A stretch of 64,000 bases of DNA from Streptomyces sp. NRRL B-1347 (GCF_000720325.1 NZ_JOJM01000003.1:310001-374000); one strand, 5' to 3'; counted from the stretch's first letter, positions 35,461 to 44,382 are shown. The notes: generated by a model not told the origin, from the sequence alone. Numbers and translations are program-made.

Positions 35461-36750
35461 TCATGCCTTTCGCGTCGGGAGGGTCGAGAGCGCGCAGAGG
35501 AGCAGCGTCAGGGCGGCGCAGGCCAGGAAGGCCGTGCCGAAGGAGGGCAGCAGGGTCAGGAAGGACAGGCCGATGGCTCCGCCGAGCTGCCGGGTGGCGT
35601 TGACGAGGCCGCCGGCCAGGCCGTTGTCGGCGGCGGCGACGCCCGTGGAGGCCAGCGCGGTGAGCCGGACGAAGGCCACGCCGAGACCGCAGCCGATGAG
35701 GAGCGTCGGGCCGAGCAGGTCCCCGGGGAAGGTGCCGTCGGCCGGGGTCCGGGACAGCCAGGCCAGACCGGCCGCGAGGACCAGCAGGCCGGTGGGGAGC
35801 ACGGCGCGGCCGGACACCTTGCCGGTCGCCCAGGACGAGAGGGTGACCATGAGGGCGAGGGGAAGCTGGGTGAGCCCGGCCGCCAACGGCGAGTAGTCCA
35901 GGGTGCGTTGCTGGTAGAGGGGCAGGAAGTAGAACAGGCCGAGCCAGACCGCGCCCAACAGGGCCATCAGTACGTTGGGCACCGCCACCACACTCATGCG
36001 CGGCGGCAGCAGCGGCTCCGCGGCGCGGCGCTGGCGCACCGTGAACAGGCCGAGCAGCACCGCACCGGCCACCGCGAGCGGCCACGGGCCCGACAGGCCG
36101 TAGGTGAGCGCGACGAGGCCCGCCGTGACCGTCACCGCGCCCGGCACGTCCAGGCTGCCGCCGCGCGGCCGGTCGGCGGCGACCAGCAGCCGGGTGGCCA
36201 CCAGGACGGCCAGGGCGAGGGGCACCATCACGACGAACACCGCGCGCCAGCCGTACAGGCTGGTGAGCAGCCCGCTCAGCAGCACGCCCGCCGCCCCGCC
36301 GGCCCCGGAGACCGCGCCCCACACGCCGAGCGCGGTGCCGCGCCGCTCCCTGCCGGGGTAGAGCGTCAGGACGAGGGCGAGGGCCGTCGGCGCGAGGAGA
36401 GCGGCACCCATGCCCTGCACCGCCCTGGAAGCGATCAGCACCGCCGTCGTGGGCGCGAGGGCCGCGCCCAGGGAGGAGAGCGCGAACAGGCCCGTGCCGC
36501 ACAGGAAGACGCGGCGCAGGCCGTGGACGTCACCCGCGCGCCCGCCGGGGAGCAGCAGCGCCCCGAAGAGCAGGACGTAGGCGTTGACCGTCCACGCCTG
36601 GCCCGTGTCCGACAGGTCGAGACCGGCTCGGATCTGCGGCAGCGCGACGTTCACGATCGACGTGCTCAGGACGACCAGGAACTGGGCCGTGGCCAGAACC
36701 GCCAGCGGCATCCAGCCGGTGGTGGTCCGTTGCGGTGCGGTGCGGGTCAT
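35461..36750 (-). CDS. MFS drug transporter
   Basis: A 429-residue major facilitator with about twelve to fourteen membrane segments. Motif STSIVNVALPQIRAGL at the start and QAWTVNAYVLLFGALLLPGGRAGDVHG (motif A region) match the DHA2 (EmrB/QacA-like) branch, although the protein is at the short end for that family. It should act as a proton-coupled exporter. It is the first gene of an apparent operon with the carotenoid oxygenase. Its start faces the 22-bp repeat array and the LAL regulator gene. Confidence 0.9.
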   Translation of the reverse strand: MTRTAPQRTTTGWMPLAVLATAQFLVVLSTSIVNVALPQIRAGLDLSDTGQAWTVNAYVLLFGALLLPGGRAGDVHGLRRVFLCGTGLFALSSLGAALAPTTAVLIASRAVQGMGAALLAPTALALVLTLYPGRERRGTALGVWGAVSGAGGAAGVLLSGLLTSLYGWRAVFVVMVPLALAVLVATRLLVAADRPRGGSLDVPGAVTVTAGLVALTYGLSGPWPLAVAGAVLLGLFTVRQRRAAEPLLPPRMSVVAVPNVLMALLGAVWLGLFYFLPLYQQRTLDYSPLAAGLTQLPLALMVTLSSWATGKVSGRAVLPTGLLVLAAGLAWLSRTPADGTFPGDLLGPTLLIGCGLGVAFVRLTALASTGVAAADNGLAGGLVNATRQLGGAIGLSFLTLLPSFGTAFLACAALTLLLCALSTLPTRKA

Positions 36751-36824
36751 GGCTCGACCCTCGCAGCGGGCGTCCGGCGCTCGCGTCGGTAGTCATTGCC
36801 TATACGGCTCTCTGCGAGGAGGCC

Positions 36825-36985
36825 CTATAGGTGACTTGGGGTCTCCCTATGGGCGACTGGGGGTCTCCCCATAGGTGACTTGGGGTCTTCCCCGTGGGTG
36901 GCTGACGGTCTCCACAGAGGGTCGATGGCGGTCCCCCGGAGGGCGGATGAGGTTTTTCCCGCAGGCGGTTGGGGGTCTTCCCGGA
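36825..36985. repeat. Seven imperfect 22-bp direct repeats
   Basis: The element ATAGGTGACT-GGGGTCTCCCC recurs with GTCTCC/GTCTTC-like cores at 36841, 36863, 36885, 36908, 36931, 36952 and 36975, i.e. every 21-23 bp, or about two helical turns. It fills the gap between the divergent MFS and LAL genes and degenerates towards the LAL side. The spacing puts all copies on one face of the helix, as in multi-site operators. Confidence 0.8.
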
Positions 36986-37021
36986 TTCCCCTGGGGCGCC
37001 CGACCGCATAGGTTTTCGGAC

Positions 37022-39844
37022 ATGCCCGAGACATACGAGGATGTGCTGATCGGCCGTCAGGACGACCTGCGGCGGCTCGACGCCCTGCTCCGAGCGGCCC
37101 GGGAGAGCCGGGGCGGCGCCCTCGTCCTGCGCGGTGAGCCGGGCATCGGAAAGAGCGCGCTGCTGCGGCAGTCGGCGGAGTCCGCGACCGGGTTCCTCGT
37201 CCTGCGGGCTTCCGGCGCGGAGTTCGAGATGGAGCTGCCGTTCGCCGCGCTGCACCAGTTGCTCGGCCCCGTCACCGGCCACCTTGAGGCGCTGCCCGCG
37301 CCGCACCGCAAGGCGCTGGAGGTCGCCTTCGGGCTCGACACGGGCACGCCCGATCCGTTCCTGGTCGGCGTCGCGTCGCTCGGCCTCCTCGTGGAGACGG
37401 TCCGGGAGCGCCCGCTGCTGTGCGTCGTCGACGACGCACAGTGGCTGGACCGGGCGTCGGCCAAGGCGCTCGCCTTCCTGGCCCGCCGGGTCTCGGCCGA
37501 GTCGATCGCCCTGGTGTTCGCGGTGCGCGAGCCGAGCCCGCTGCCCGAGTTCGGCGGGCTGCCCGGCCACGCGCTGCGGGGACTCGGCGCGGCGGATGCC
37601 CGCGCGCTGCTGGCCGCGGCGGTCCGCGCGCCGTTGGACGAGCACGTGCGCGCCCGCATCCTGGCCGAGGCGCGGGGCAACCCCCTGGCGCTCGTGGAGC
37701 TGCCAAGGACCGCGGGGCTCGCCGGGATGGCGGGCGGATTCGCCGAGCCCGACTCGATACCCGGCGTGATCGAGCAGAGCTTCCGGGCCCGGCTCGCGCT
37801 CCTTCCGTCGGCGGCCCGGCTCCTGGTGACCGTCGCCGCCGCCGACCCGATCGGTGACCCCGAGCTGCTCTGGCGTGCGGCCGAGCACCTGGGCATCGAC
37901 GCGGCGGCGGCCGCGGAGTCCGTGCCCCTGGTCGAGTTCGGTGCCCGGATCCGGTTCAGCCACCCCCTCGCGCGCTCGGCCGCGTACCGGGCGGCGGCGC
38001 CCGAGGAGCGGCGCAGGGCGCACGGGGCGCTGGCAGCCGCGACCGACCCGGTCACCGACCCCGACCGACGGGCCTGGCATCGCGCCCAGGCCGGCGCGGG
38101 CCCCGACGAGCAGGTCGCCGCCGAGCTCGAGGCCTCCGCCACCCGCGCCCAGGAGCGGGGCGGCGTCGCGGCGGCGGCCGCCTTCCTCGAACGGTCGGCC
38201 GCGCTCACGATCAGCCCGGTCCGGCGCGCGGAGCGGACCCTCGCCGCGGTCCGGGCCAAGCTCTCGGTGGGCGACTTCGACGCGGCGGCCGACCTGCTCG
38301 CCACCGTGCGGACCGACGATCCGGGCCGGGCCGCGCGGGCCGACCTGCTCCGCGGCAGGCTTTCGTTCGCCCGCCGCCGGGGTGACGAAGGCCCGACGGC
38401 GCACCTGCTGCGGGCCGCCGCCCGCCTCGCGGCCACCGATCCCGCCTGGTCGCGCGAGTGCTCTCTGGACGCGGTCGAGATGGGCCTGCTGCTCGGCGGC
38501 TTCGAGGAGGTGGTGGAGGCGGTCAGGGAGACGGAGACGCGGGGCGACCCGGTGTCCGGAGCGGCGGAATCCGGGACGGCAGCACCCGGGACGACGGATT
38601 CCGGGACGGCCGCACCCGGGACGACGGCCCCCGAGACAGCCGCACCCGAGACGGCAGCACTCGGGAAAGTGGCACCCGGCTCACCCCCCTCCGGCACGCC
38701 CGCGGTCCTGACCGGCCTCATCAGCCTGGTCAGCGACGGCCACCTCACGGCGGGCGACATCCTCCGGCCGGTGGTCGGCGACCCCGGTCACGAGGTGTGG
38801 GCCAGGCGGCCGTCGCTGGGCTTCATGCTGGCCACCGAGCTGTGGCACTTCGAGTCGCTGCACGGCATCGCCGCCCGTGCCGTCACGGCGGGCCGCGAGT
38901 CGGGCTCCTTCCACGCGCTGCCCATCGCCCTGGCCATGCGGGCCACCGCGGCCGTGCACCGGGGCGCCTTCGGTGCCGCGGCGGAGCTGATCTCCGAGGA
39001 GGAGGCGATCGCCGACGCGACCGGCGCCGCGCCGCTGGTCTACCCGCGCCTGCACCTGGCCGCGCTGCGCGGGCGGCGCGAGGAGGCCGTCGCGCTGTTC
39101 GCCTCGGTGGATCACCGGATGAGCCTCAGCGTGCAGTGGGCGACGGCCGTGCTCAGCAACGGCCTGGCGGACTACCCGGCCGCGCTGAAGGCGGCACGGC
39201 AGGCGTTCGAGTACGGCGCGATCGGCACGGCGGGCCTCGCCCTGCCCGAGCTGGTCGAGGCGGCCGTGCGGTGCGGCGAGCCGGAGACCGCCGCCGCGGC
39301 CCACGCCGCCCTCCGGCAGCGCACGCAGGCGGGCCGGCAGGCCTGGGGCCTGGGCGTCGAGGCCTACGCGCGCGCCCTGGTCACCGGCGACGAGTCCGCG
39401 TACCAAGAGGCGATCGACCTGCTCGACGACAGCTCCCTGGTGGTCTACCGCGCCCGGGCCCAGCTGCTGTACGGCGAGTGGCTGCGCCGCCAGGGCCGAC
39501 GGCGCGACGCCCGGTCCGCGCTGCGCCTCGCCCACGGGACGCTGTCCGACCTCGGCATGGAGGCGTTCGCCGAGCGCGCCGCCGGTGAGCTGCGCGCCAC
39601 GGGCGAGCAGGCCCGCAGCCGTACGGCGCAGGCGACGGACCAGCTGACGATGCAGGAGGTGCACATCGCGCGCCTGGTCGCCGACGGCGCCACCTCCAAG
39701 GAGGTGGCCGCGAAGCTGTTCCTCAGCCCGCGCACGGTCGACGCCCATCTGCGCAACATCTTCCGCAAGCTCGGCCTCACCTCACGCAGACAGCTCCGGG
39801 ACCTGCCCGGGATCCGCCAGGGCCTGTCCGGTGGACAGGCCTAA
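37022..39844 (+). CDS. LuxR family ATPase regulator (LAL type)
   Basis: A large 940-residue regulator. The N-terminal AAA/STAND ATPase has Walker A GEPGIGKSALL (~residue 40) and Walker B LLCVVDDAQWLD (~135). A long TPR-like helical middle part follows, and the C-terminus carries a LuxR helix-turn-helix (MQEVHIARLVADGATSKEVA, then LSPRTVDAHLRNIF). An in-frame 15-bp repeat expands a Thr/Pro/Gly linker around residues 515-560. ATG 37022 begins at the normal MPETYEDVLIGRQ start; longer upstream frames only translate the 22-bp repeats. LAL proteins usually activate secondary-metabolite or sugar genes. The divergent MFS-carotenoid oxygenase operon behind the repeats is a candidate target. Confidence 0.92.
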   Translation: MPETYEDVLIGRQDDLRRLDALLRAARESRGGALVLRGEPGIGKSALLRQSAESATGFLVLRASGAEFEMELPFAALHQLLGPVTGHLEALPAPHRKALEVAFGLDTGTPDPFLVGVASLGLLVETVRERPLLCVVDDAQWLDRASAKALAFLARRVSAESIALVFAVREPSPLPEFGGLPGHALRGLGAADARALLAAAVRAPLDEHVRARILAEARGNPLALVELPRTAGLAGMAGGFAEPDSIPGVIEQSFRARLALLPSAARLLVTVAAADPIGDPELLWRAAEHLGIDAAAAAESVPLVEFGARIRFSHPLARSAAYRAAAPEERRRAHGALAAATDPVTDPDRRAWHRAQAGAGPDEQVAAELEASATRAQERGGVAAAAAFLERSAALTISPVRRAERTLAAVRAKLSVGDFDAAADLLATVRTDDPGRAARADLLRGRLSFARRRGDEGPTAHLLRAAARLAATDPAWSRECSLDAVEMGLLLGGFEEVVEAVRETETRGDPVSGAAESGTAAPGTTDSGTAAPGTTAPETAAPETAALGKVAPGSPPSGTPAVLTGLISLVSDGHLTAGDILRPVVGDPGHEVWARRPSLGFMLATELWHFESLHGIAARAVTAGRESGSFHALPIALAMRATAAVHRGAFGAAAELISEEEAIADATGAAPLVYPRLHLAALRGRREEAVALFASVDHRMSLSVQWATAVLSNGLADYPAALKAARQAFEYGAIGTAGLALPELVEAAVRCGEPETAAAAHAALRQRTQAGRQAWGLGVEAYARALVTGDESAYQEAIDLLDDSSLVVYRARAQLLYGEWLRRQGRRRDARSALRLAHGTLSDLGMEAFAERAAGELRATGEQARSRTAQATDQLTMQEVHIARLVADGATSKEVAAKLFLSPRTVDAHLRNIFRKLGLTSRRQLRDLPGIRQGLSGGQA
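38556..38675. repeat. 15-bp in-frame tandem repeat (about eight copies)
   Basis: Units of the type CCGGGACGGCAGCAC follow each other without gaps and encode pentapeptides SGTAA/PGTTD/PETAA within the LAL regulator, forming a flexible linker. The length is likely to vary between strains. Confidence 0.8.
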
Positions 39845-40186
39845 CCGCATGGTGGTGGCCGCGGCCCCGGGCCCGTTCATCGACTCCACGGGGCCGGGCC
39901 AGCTCAGTCCGTACTTGGCCCGGTAGGCACCGGAGACACGCCGGACGAGCTCGGGATCGTCCACCGCCTCCAGCGCGACGGACACCCGGGCCCCGCCGGC
40001 CTCCGCCCCCACCTCCGTCTCCGCGCCCCGCAGCACCCGCCGGTACCACGCGCTGCGCCGCCCGAACGCGGACCGGACGTACGCCTTCCCGTCCACCCCC
40101 ACCACCCAGACCGCCCTGCCCGACCACCGGCCGTCCGCATGCCGAACCCACAAGACGATCTCCGCGCGCCCCACGACAGTGTCCAT
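39782..40186 (-). CDS. DUF2255 family protein
   Basis: A 134-residue protein resembling DUF2255 (split-barrel, nitroreductase-associated) members. It has VLWVRHADGRW and VVGVDGKAYVRSAFGRRSAWYRRVL, followed by VSVALEAVDDPELVRRVSGAYRAKYG. The function is not established; flavin or F420 binding is suggested by fold only. Its 3' end overlaps the convergent LAL gene by 63 bp, so the last ~20 residues (GLSTGQALADPGQVPELSA) are read through the other gene. This may represent a recent extension of either reading frame. Confidence 0.75.
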   Translation of the reverse strand: MDTVVGRAEIVLWVRHADGRWSGRAVWVVGVDGKAYVRSAFGRRSAWYRRVLRGAETEVGAEAGGARVSVALEAVDDPELVRRVSGAYRAKYGLSWPGPVESMNGPGAAATTMRLGLSTGQALADPGQVPELSA

Positions 40187-40259
40187 GGCCCCACCGTCAC
40201 CGCACGGTCGCCGCGTCCGCGTCGGTGGTCATCACCTAGATCCCGGATGGATCCCGTAG

Positions 40260-40305
40260 ATCCCGGAGCATGGTCGTCGAGCATCCCGGAGCATGGTCGT
40301 CGAGC
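40260..40305. repeat. Perfect 23-bp tandem duplication before thyA
   Basis: ATCCCGGAGCATGGTCG and the six following bases (TCGAGC) occur twice, head to tail, at 40260-40282 and 40283-40305. Shorter copies of GATCCCG precede them. They end 17 bp before the thyA -10 box and may be regulatory or a slippage product. Confidence 0.85.
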
Positions 40306-40321
40306 TCGCCCCGCAGGCCAG

Positions 40322-40327
40322 TAGACT
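40322..40327 (+). promoter_or_regulatory. -10 box of thyA (TAGACT)
   Basis: TAGACT is 8 nt before the GTG start of thyA, so transcription probably begins at or one base before the start codon and the mRNA is leaderless. No Shine-Dalgarno is visible. Confidence 0.6.
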
Positions 40328-40335
40328 TCTCGGTT

Positions 40336-41133
40336 GTGGCGGACACCCAGTACGAAGACCTGTTGCGGCTAGTGCTCACCTCCGGGACGGCGAAGGCCGA
40401 CCGGACGGGCACCGGTACCCGAAGTGTCTTCGGACACCAACTGCGCTACGACCTCTCTCAGGGGTTCCCGCTGGTCACCACCAAGAAGGTGCACCTCCGG
40501 TCCATCGTGTACGAGCTCCTGTGGTTCCTGCGCGGCGACGCGAACGTCCACTGGCTGCAGGAGCACGGCGTCACCATCTGGGACGAGTGGGCCGACGAGA
40601 ACGGCGACCTCGGCCCGGTGTACGGCGCGCAGTGGCGTTCCTGGCCCGCCCCGGACGGCCGGCACATCGACCAGATCAGCGAGGTCCTGGACACGCTGCG
40701 CCGGGACCCCGACTCCCGCCGGATGATCGTCTCCGCGTGGAACGTCGCCGAGCTCGACAAGATGGCCCTCGCCCCGTGCCACGCCTTCTTCCAGTTCTAC
40801 GTCGCCGACGGCAAGCTCTCCTGTCAGCTGTACCAGCGCAGCGCGGACCTGTTCCTCGGTGTCCCGTTCAACATCGCCAGCTACGCCCTGCTCACGCACA
40901 TGGTGGCGCAGCAGGTCGGCCTCGAACCGGGTGACTTCATCTGGACCGGCGGCGACTGCCACATCTACGACAACCACGTGGAGCAGGTGACCGAGCAGCT
41001 CTCGCGCACCCCGCTCGAATTCCCGAGCCTCGACCTGCGCCGGGCCGATTCGCTGTTCGAGTACGCCTTCGCCGATGTGAAGGTGCTCGACTACCAGCAC
41101 CACCCGGCCATCAAGGCTCCGGTCGCGGTATGA
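40336..41133 (+). CDS. thyA: Thymidylate synthase ThyA
   Basis: Converts dUMP to dTMP using methylene-tetrahydrofolate. At 265 residues it is almost exactly the size of E. coli ThyA. Motifs: [10 protein letters not shown] (phosphate-binding Arg), [15 protein letters not shown], the catalytic Cys148 in [35 protein letters not shown], and [14 protein letters not shown] 40336 is chosen because a -10 box lies just before it and the protein then starts as in other ThyA. It overlaps folA by ATGA, which matches the need to recycle dihydrofolate. Confidence 0.98.
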   Translation: MADTQYEDLLRLVLTSGTAKADRTGTGTRSVFGHQLRYDLSQGFPLVTTKKVHLRSIVYELLWFLRGDANVHWLQEHGVTIWDEWADENGDLGPVYGAQWRSWPAPDGRHIDQISEVLDTLRRDPDSRRMIVSAWNVAELDKMALAPCHAFFQFYVADGKLSCQLYQRSADLFLGVPFNIASYALLTHMVAQQVGLEPGDFIWTGGDCHIYDNHVEQVTEQLSRTPLEFPSLDLRRADSLFEYAFADVKVLDYQHHPAIKAPVAV

Positions 41134-41633
41134 GGGTCGGGCTGATCTGGGCGCAGACCCTCGACGGCGTGATCGGCGCGGACAACGGGATTCCGTGGCG
41201 GCTGCCCGAGGACATGGCGCACTTCAAGGCCACCACGCTCGGTCACCCCGTGGTGATGGGCCGCAAGACGTGGGATTCGCTGCCTCCGCGATTCCGCCCG
41301 CTGCCCGGCAGGCGCAACGTCGTGGTGACGCGCGACCCGCACTGGACGGCCGAAGGCGCCGAACGCGCCGGGTCCATCGCCGAGGCCCTGGAGCGCGCGG
41401 CCGAGCCGTTGGAGTCGCACACCCCCGCCGCGGCCTGGGTCATCGGCGGCGGCGAGATCTACCGGGCGGCCCTGGAACACGCCACGACGCTGTCGGTGAC
41501 GGAAGTCGACACGACGGTGGAGGGCGACACCTACGCCCCGACGCCGGATCCGACGTGGCAGGTCGCCGAGGACAAGGGCTGGCAGTCCTCCACGTCCGGG
41601 CTGCGCTACCGCATCCGCACCTACACCCGGTGA
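41130..41633 (+). CDS. folA: Dihydrofolate reductase
   Basis: NADPH-dependent reductase of 167 residues that regenerates tetrahydrofolate after the thymidylate synthase reaction. Recognisable parts are [28 protein letters not shown], with the active-site Asp in [25 protein letters not shown] and [14 protein letters not shown]. The ATG overlaps the thyA stop, so translation is coupled. Confidence 0.98.
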   Translation: MRVGLIWAQTLDGVIGADNGIPWRLPEDMAHFKATTLGHPVVMGRKTWDSLPPRFRPLPGRRNVVVTRDPHWTAEGAERAGSIAEALERAAEPLESHTPAAAWVIGGGEIYRAALEHATTLSVTEVDTTVEGDTYAPTPDPTWQVAEDKGWQSSTSGLRYRIRTYTR

Positions 41634-41790
41634 CGGTCCGCCCGCCCCTCTGACCGGCCTCCCACGCGACCGTCACACCGGCTGCCCCCCTCATGGTCCC
41701 CCAACGCCCCAGGGAGAGCGATGAGTCGGGGCCGCACGGCATGGCGTCCGGCCGCGGTGCCACGGCACGCCGCGCGGCCCGTCCGGCGGC

Positions 41791-42186
41791 CTAGCTTCCC
41801 GGCGCCAGGGTGCGCAGGACGTCGAACTCGTTGCCCTCGGGATCGGCCATCACCACCCAGTTCCGGTCCGTGCCCTGGCCCACGTCCGCCCTGATGGCGC
41901 CGAGGCCGAGCAGTCTGGCCACCTCGTCCTCGGTGCTGCGGTCGATCGGGCTGACGTCGAGGTGCAGCCGGTTCTTGACGGTCTTGCCCTCGGGCACCCG
42001 GATGAACTGGAGGGTGGGCGGCATCTGGCGGGCCCGCACGTCCTCGGCGGTCGGCACCCAGGACCCGATCTCGACCCTGCCCTCGCCCCGGTCGATCACC
42101 TTGAAGTCCAGGACCTCGCACCAGAAGGCCGCGAGCCGTTCCGGATCGTGGCAGTCAACGACCAACTCGGTGAACCTACTTGTCAT
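41791..42186 (-). CDS. VOC family protein
   Basis: A 131-residue glyoxalase-fold protein with two beta-alpha-beta modules: TELVVDCHDPERLAAFWCEVLDFKVIDR and NRLHLDVSPIDRSTEDEVARLLGLG. It ends in the typical WVVMADPEGNEFDVL. The presumed metal ligands (His, Glu) are in the usual places, but no substrate can be proposed. ATG 42186 starts at the normal N-terminus; a longer upstream frame is not supported. It is monocistronic and divergent from the hemopexin-type gene. Confidence 0.88.
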   Translation of the reverse strand: MTSRFTELVVDCHDPERLAAFWCEVLDFKVIDRGEGRVEIGSWVPTAEDVRARQMPPTLQFIRVPEGKTVKNRLHLDVSPIDRSTEDEVARLLGLGAIRADVGQGTDRNWVVMADPEGNEFDVLRTLAPGS

Positions 42187-42505
42187 GTCTCTCCCAGGTA
42201 GTGCCGGTCGGGGCTCAGAGTACGTCGCCCGCCCGCCACGAATCCGGCCATGGGCCGCGCGACGGGTGATGCCGTCCGTCCGCGGCACGGAGCGGCCGGA
42301 GGAGAGAGGGGATTCACCTCCCGGGCCCGGCGCGGGCGGCGCGGAGCGGTGTGCGGCGGTCGGCCACCGGCCGGTCCCGGCCCGGTGTTCACGGGTCGCC
42401 GCCCTGGTGGGGTATTCGGCCATTCGTCTCCTTCAGCCGTTTGGTCGCGAGTGCCGGGGGGAGCTAGCGGAGGATCATCATCCGATATCCCCTTCAGGAG
42501 AACCT
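42187..42505. other. Intergenic region between VOC and hemopexin genes
   Basis: No gene is supported in this 319-bp divergent gap. Near its end, GGATCATCATCC-like sequence (about 42472-42484) is weakly palindromic, and CAGGAG (42496-42501) is the ribosome-binding site of the hemopexin-type gene. Confidence 0.5.
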
Positions 42506-43549
42506 GTGATCCAGGCTGCTCTGACCTTGCACGACGAATACGCCCATTTCTTCCGCGGTGGGCAGTTCATCGCGTACAACATGACCAAGGACACCGCCCC
42601 GCAAGGCGTGCGGGCCATCACGGACGGCATGTCCGATCTGGCGGGCACGGTCTTCGCCGACAACCTGGACGCCGCGGTCGAGTGGCTGATGGGCAGCGGA
42701 GAGGTCTATCTGTTCAAGGGTGACCAGTGCGCCCAGTACGACGTGGGCGGCGACCAGCTGATCGCGGGTCCCGTATCCATCGCCGAAGTCTGGCCGGAGC
42801 TCGACAAGGTGGGCTTCGGCGACGGGCTCGACGCCGCCTTGTGGTTCACCGGGAAGCCGGAGGGCGAGCTCCCTTACGACTACTTCATCTACTTCTTCAA
42901 GGGCGACCAGTACGTCAGGTACGACGCCAGGACCGACGAGATAGCCGAAGGACCGAAGCGCATCGCCGCGGCCTGGCCCGGCCTGGAGGAGGCCGGGTTC
43001 GACAGCGGCATCGACGCGACGACCCGGCGCGAGGTCTTCCCCAGGACGCCGGGCGCCCCTTCGGAGAGCTACACGTACTTCTTCAAGGGCGACGAGTACC
43101 TGACGTACGACATGAGGAACGACGAGGTCGTCACCAAGCCCCGGCCCATCGCGGACGGGTGGGGCCGGCTGAGCGACACCGACTTCGCCGGCGCCGACGC
43201 CCCGGCGGCCACCGAGAGGGTCGCGCGGGCCTGGTACACCCTCGCGTTCGCCCACCCGGGCGAGCGCGCCGATCCGGAACCGGAAGGGAAGGTCTGGCTC
43301 CGGACCAAGGACGGCGCGCAGTTCCGGCTGTGGACCCAGCGCAAGGTCAGGAACGAGGCCCCGGCCCGGACCCTGTTCGCCAACGCCGTCGACCTCCCGT
43401 TCAGTGCCGACGACATCGCCGCCGTCCACGCCGACGTCGACGAGGGCGACGGCCGTCTCGCCCGCGGCTCCGTGCCGTTCACCGGCAACGGCACCTACAC
43501 CCTCGCCTCCACGGAGGGCAGCGTCACCGTCGAACTCACCGTGAGCTGA
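42506..43549 (+). CDS. Hemopexin-repeat protein
   Basis: A 347-residue protein with four hemopexin-like repeats forming a probable four-bladed propeller. The diagnostic strands are YAHFFRGGQFIAYNM, EVYLFKGDQCAQYDV, YFIYFFKGDQYVRYD and YTYFFKGDEYLTYDM, each ~45-50 residues apart. An extra ~105-residue beta-rich C-terminal domain follows (VARAWYTLAFAHPG to the end). No signal peptide is present. Hemopexin repeats are common in animals (hemopexin, MMPs) and occur sporadically in bacteria and plants, where ligands include metals, haem or polyamines. GTG 42506 is supported by CAGGAG. The function here is unknown. Confidence 0.85.
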   Translation: MIQAALTLHDEYAHFFRGGQFIAYNMTKDTAPQGVRAITDGMSDLAGTVFADNLDAAVEWLMGSGEVYLFKGDQCAQYDVGGDQLIAGPVSIAEVWPELDKVGFGDGLDAALWFTGKPEGELPYDYFIYFFKGDQYVRYDARTDEIAEGPKRIAAAWPGLEEAGFDSGIDATTRREVFPRTPGAPSESYTYFFKGDEYLTYDMRNDEVVTKPRPIADGWGRLSDTDFAGADAPAATERVARAWYTLAFAHPGERADPEPEGKVWLRTKDGAQFRLWTQRKVRNEAPARTLFANAVDLPFSADDIAAVHADVDEGDGRLARGSVPFTGNGTYTLASTEGSVTVELTVS

Positions 43550-43580
43550 CCGGCCGTGGCCCGTCGCCCCGGCCCGCTCC

Positions 43581-43973
43581 TCACTCCTCCCGCATCCACG
43601 CGAGGGCGATCCGCGACGTGCTGACGCGCCAGCCCGCCGGGGTCCGCAGCAGCGTCCAGTCGACGTGCAGACCGCTCGTCCGGTACGGCGGTTCGCCCGC
43701 GCGGTAGAAGTACGTGATGCCGTTCGCCGAGGCCTTCGCGCGGTCGCCGTCCAGGGGCACCAGGACGTCGCTGTGGACGTGCTGAGTGCGCTCCCCCTCG
43801 ACGTGGCTCCGCTTCAGCAGGGCGATGACTTCCGCCAGGCCGCGCGTCTCGCCGCGGGGCGAGTGGGCCACGACGTCCTCGGCGTAGACGGTGTGGACCT
43901 CGTCGTAGCGCTGTTCGTCCAGCAGCCCGGCCAGGCGGGCGAAGAGTTCGGCGATGTCGAGCTGGCTGATCAC
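43581..43973 (-). CDS. SnoaL-like (NTF2 fold) protein
   Basis: A protein of about 130 residues of the SnoaL/NTF2-like type. It starts with the helix IAELFARLAGLLDEQRYDEV and the first strand VYAEDVVAHSPRGETRG, and ends with the paired strands VDWTLLRTPAGWRVSTSRIALAW. Such cone-shaped proteins bind small hydrophobic molecules or act as cyclases or hydrolases. The catalytic residues are not identifiable. GTG 43973 is used; GTG 43991 is in frame. Its start overlaps that of the divergent MarR-type gene by 20 bp or more, so the two cannot both have ordinary leaders. Confidence 0.8.
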   Translation of the reverse strand: MISQLDIAELFARLAGLLDEQRYDEVHTVYAEDVVAHSPRGETRGLAEVIALLKRSHVEGERTQHVHSDVLVPLDGDRAKASANGITYFYRAGEPPYRTSGLHVDWTLLRTPAGWRVSTSRIALAWMREE

Positions 43974-44364
43974 ACAGCTGGCCGTGCACACCCGTCGGCT
44001 GGTGTCCGACGGCTTCGCCGCCGCGGGCGCGCGCGGCTACCACTACCGGATCCTGGCCGCACTCCACGAGTTCGGCCCCATGAGCCAGGCGGAGCTCGGC
44101 CGCCGGTGCCGCGTCGACCGCAGCGACGTCGTGACGGCCGTCAACGCGCTCACCGAGCAGGGCTTCGTCGTCCGCGCCCCGGACCCGGACCACGGGCGCC
44201 GCAACAAGGTGACCCTCACCCCGGACGGAACCCGGCAGCTGCGCGCCATGGACCGGGTGCTCGACCAGGTGCAGAACGAACTGCTCGCCCCGCTGTCGAA
44301 GGAGGACCGGCAGACCCTGACGCGGCTGCTCGGCCGCGTCCTCGCCCACCACGAACCGCGGTGA
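43954..44364 (+). CDS. MarR family transcriptional regulator
   Basis: A 136-residue winged-helix repressor. The core is ALHEFGPMSQAELGRRCRVDRSDVVTAVNALTEQGFVVR, followed by the wing DPDHGRRNKVTLTPDGTRQL and a C-terminal dimerisation helix. It is divergent from the SnoaL-like gene, with overlapping 5' coding ends, and probably controls it. The operator would have to lie within coding DNA. A phenolic-type ligand is usual for the family but not shown here. Confidence 0.9.
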   Translation: MSSWLITQLAVHTRRLVSDGFAAAGARGYHYRILAALHEFGPMSQAELGRRCRVDRSDVVTAVNALTEQGFVVRAPDPDHGRRNKVTLTPDGTRQLRAMDRVLDQVQNELLAPLSKEDRQTLTRLLGRVLAHHEPR

Positions 44365-44382
44365 CCCGCCCGGTCGCCGCCC

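Noticed and set aside
36825..36985. CRISPR array
   Set aside because: The 22-bp units are contiguous and imperfect, with no spacers; no cas genes are present.
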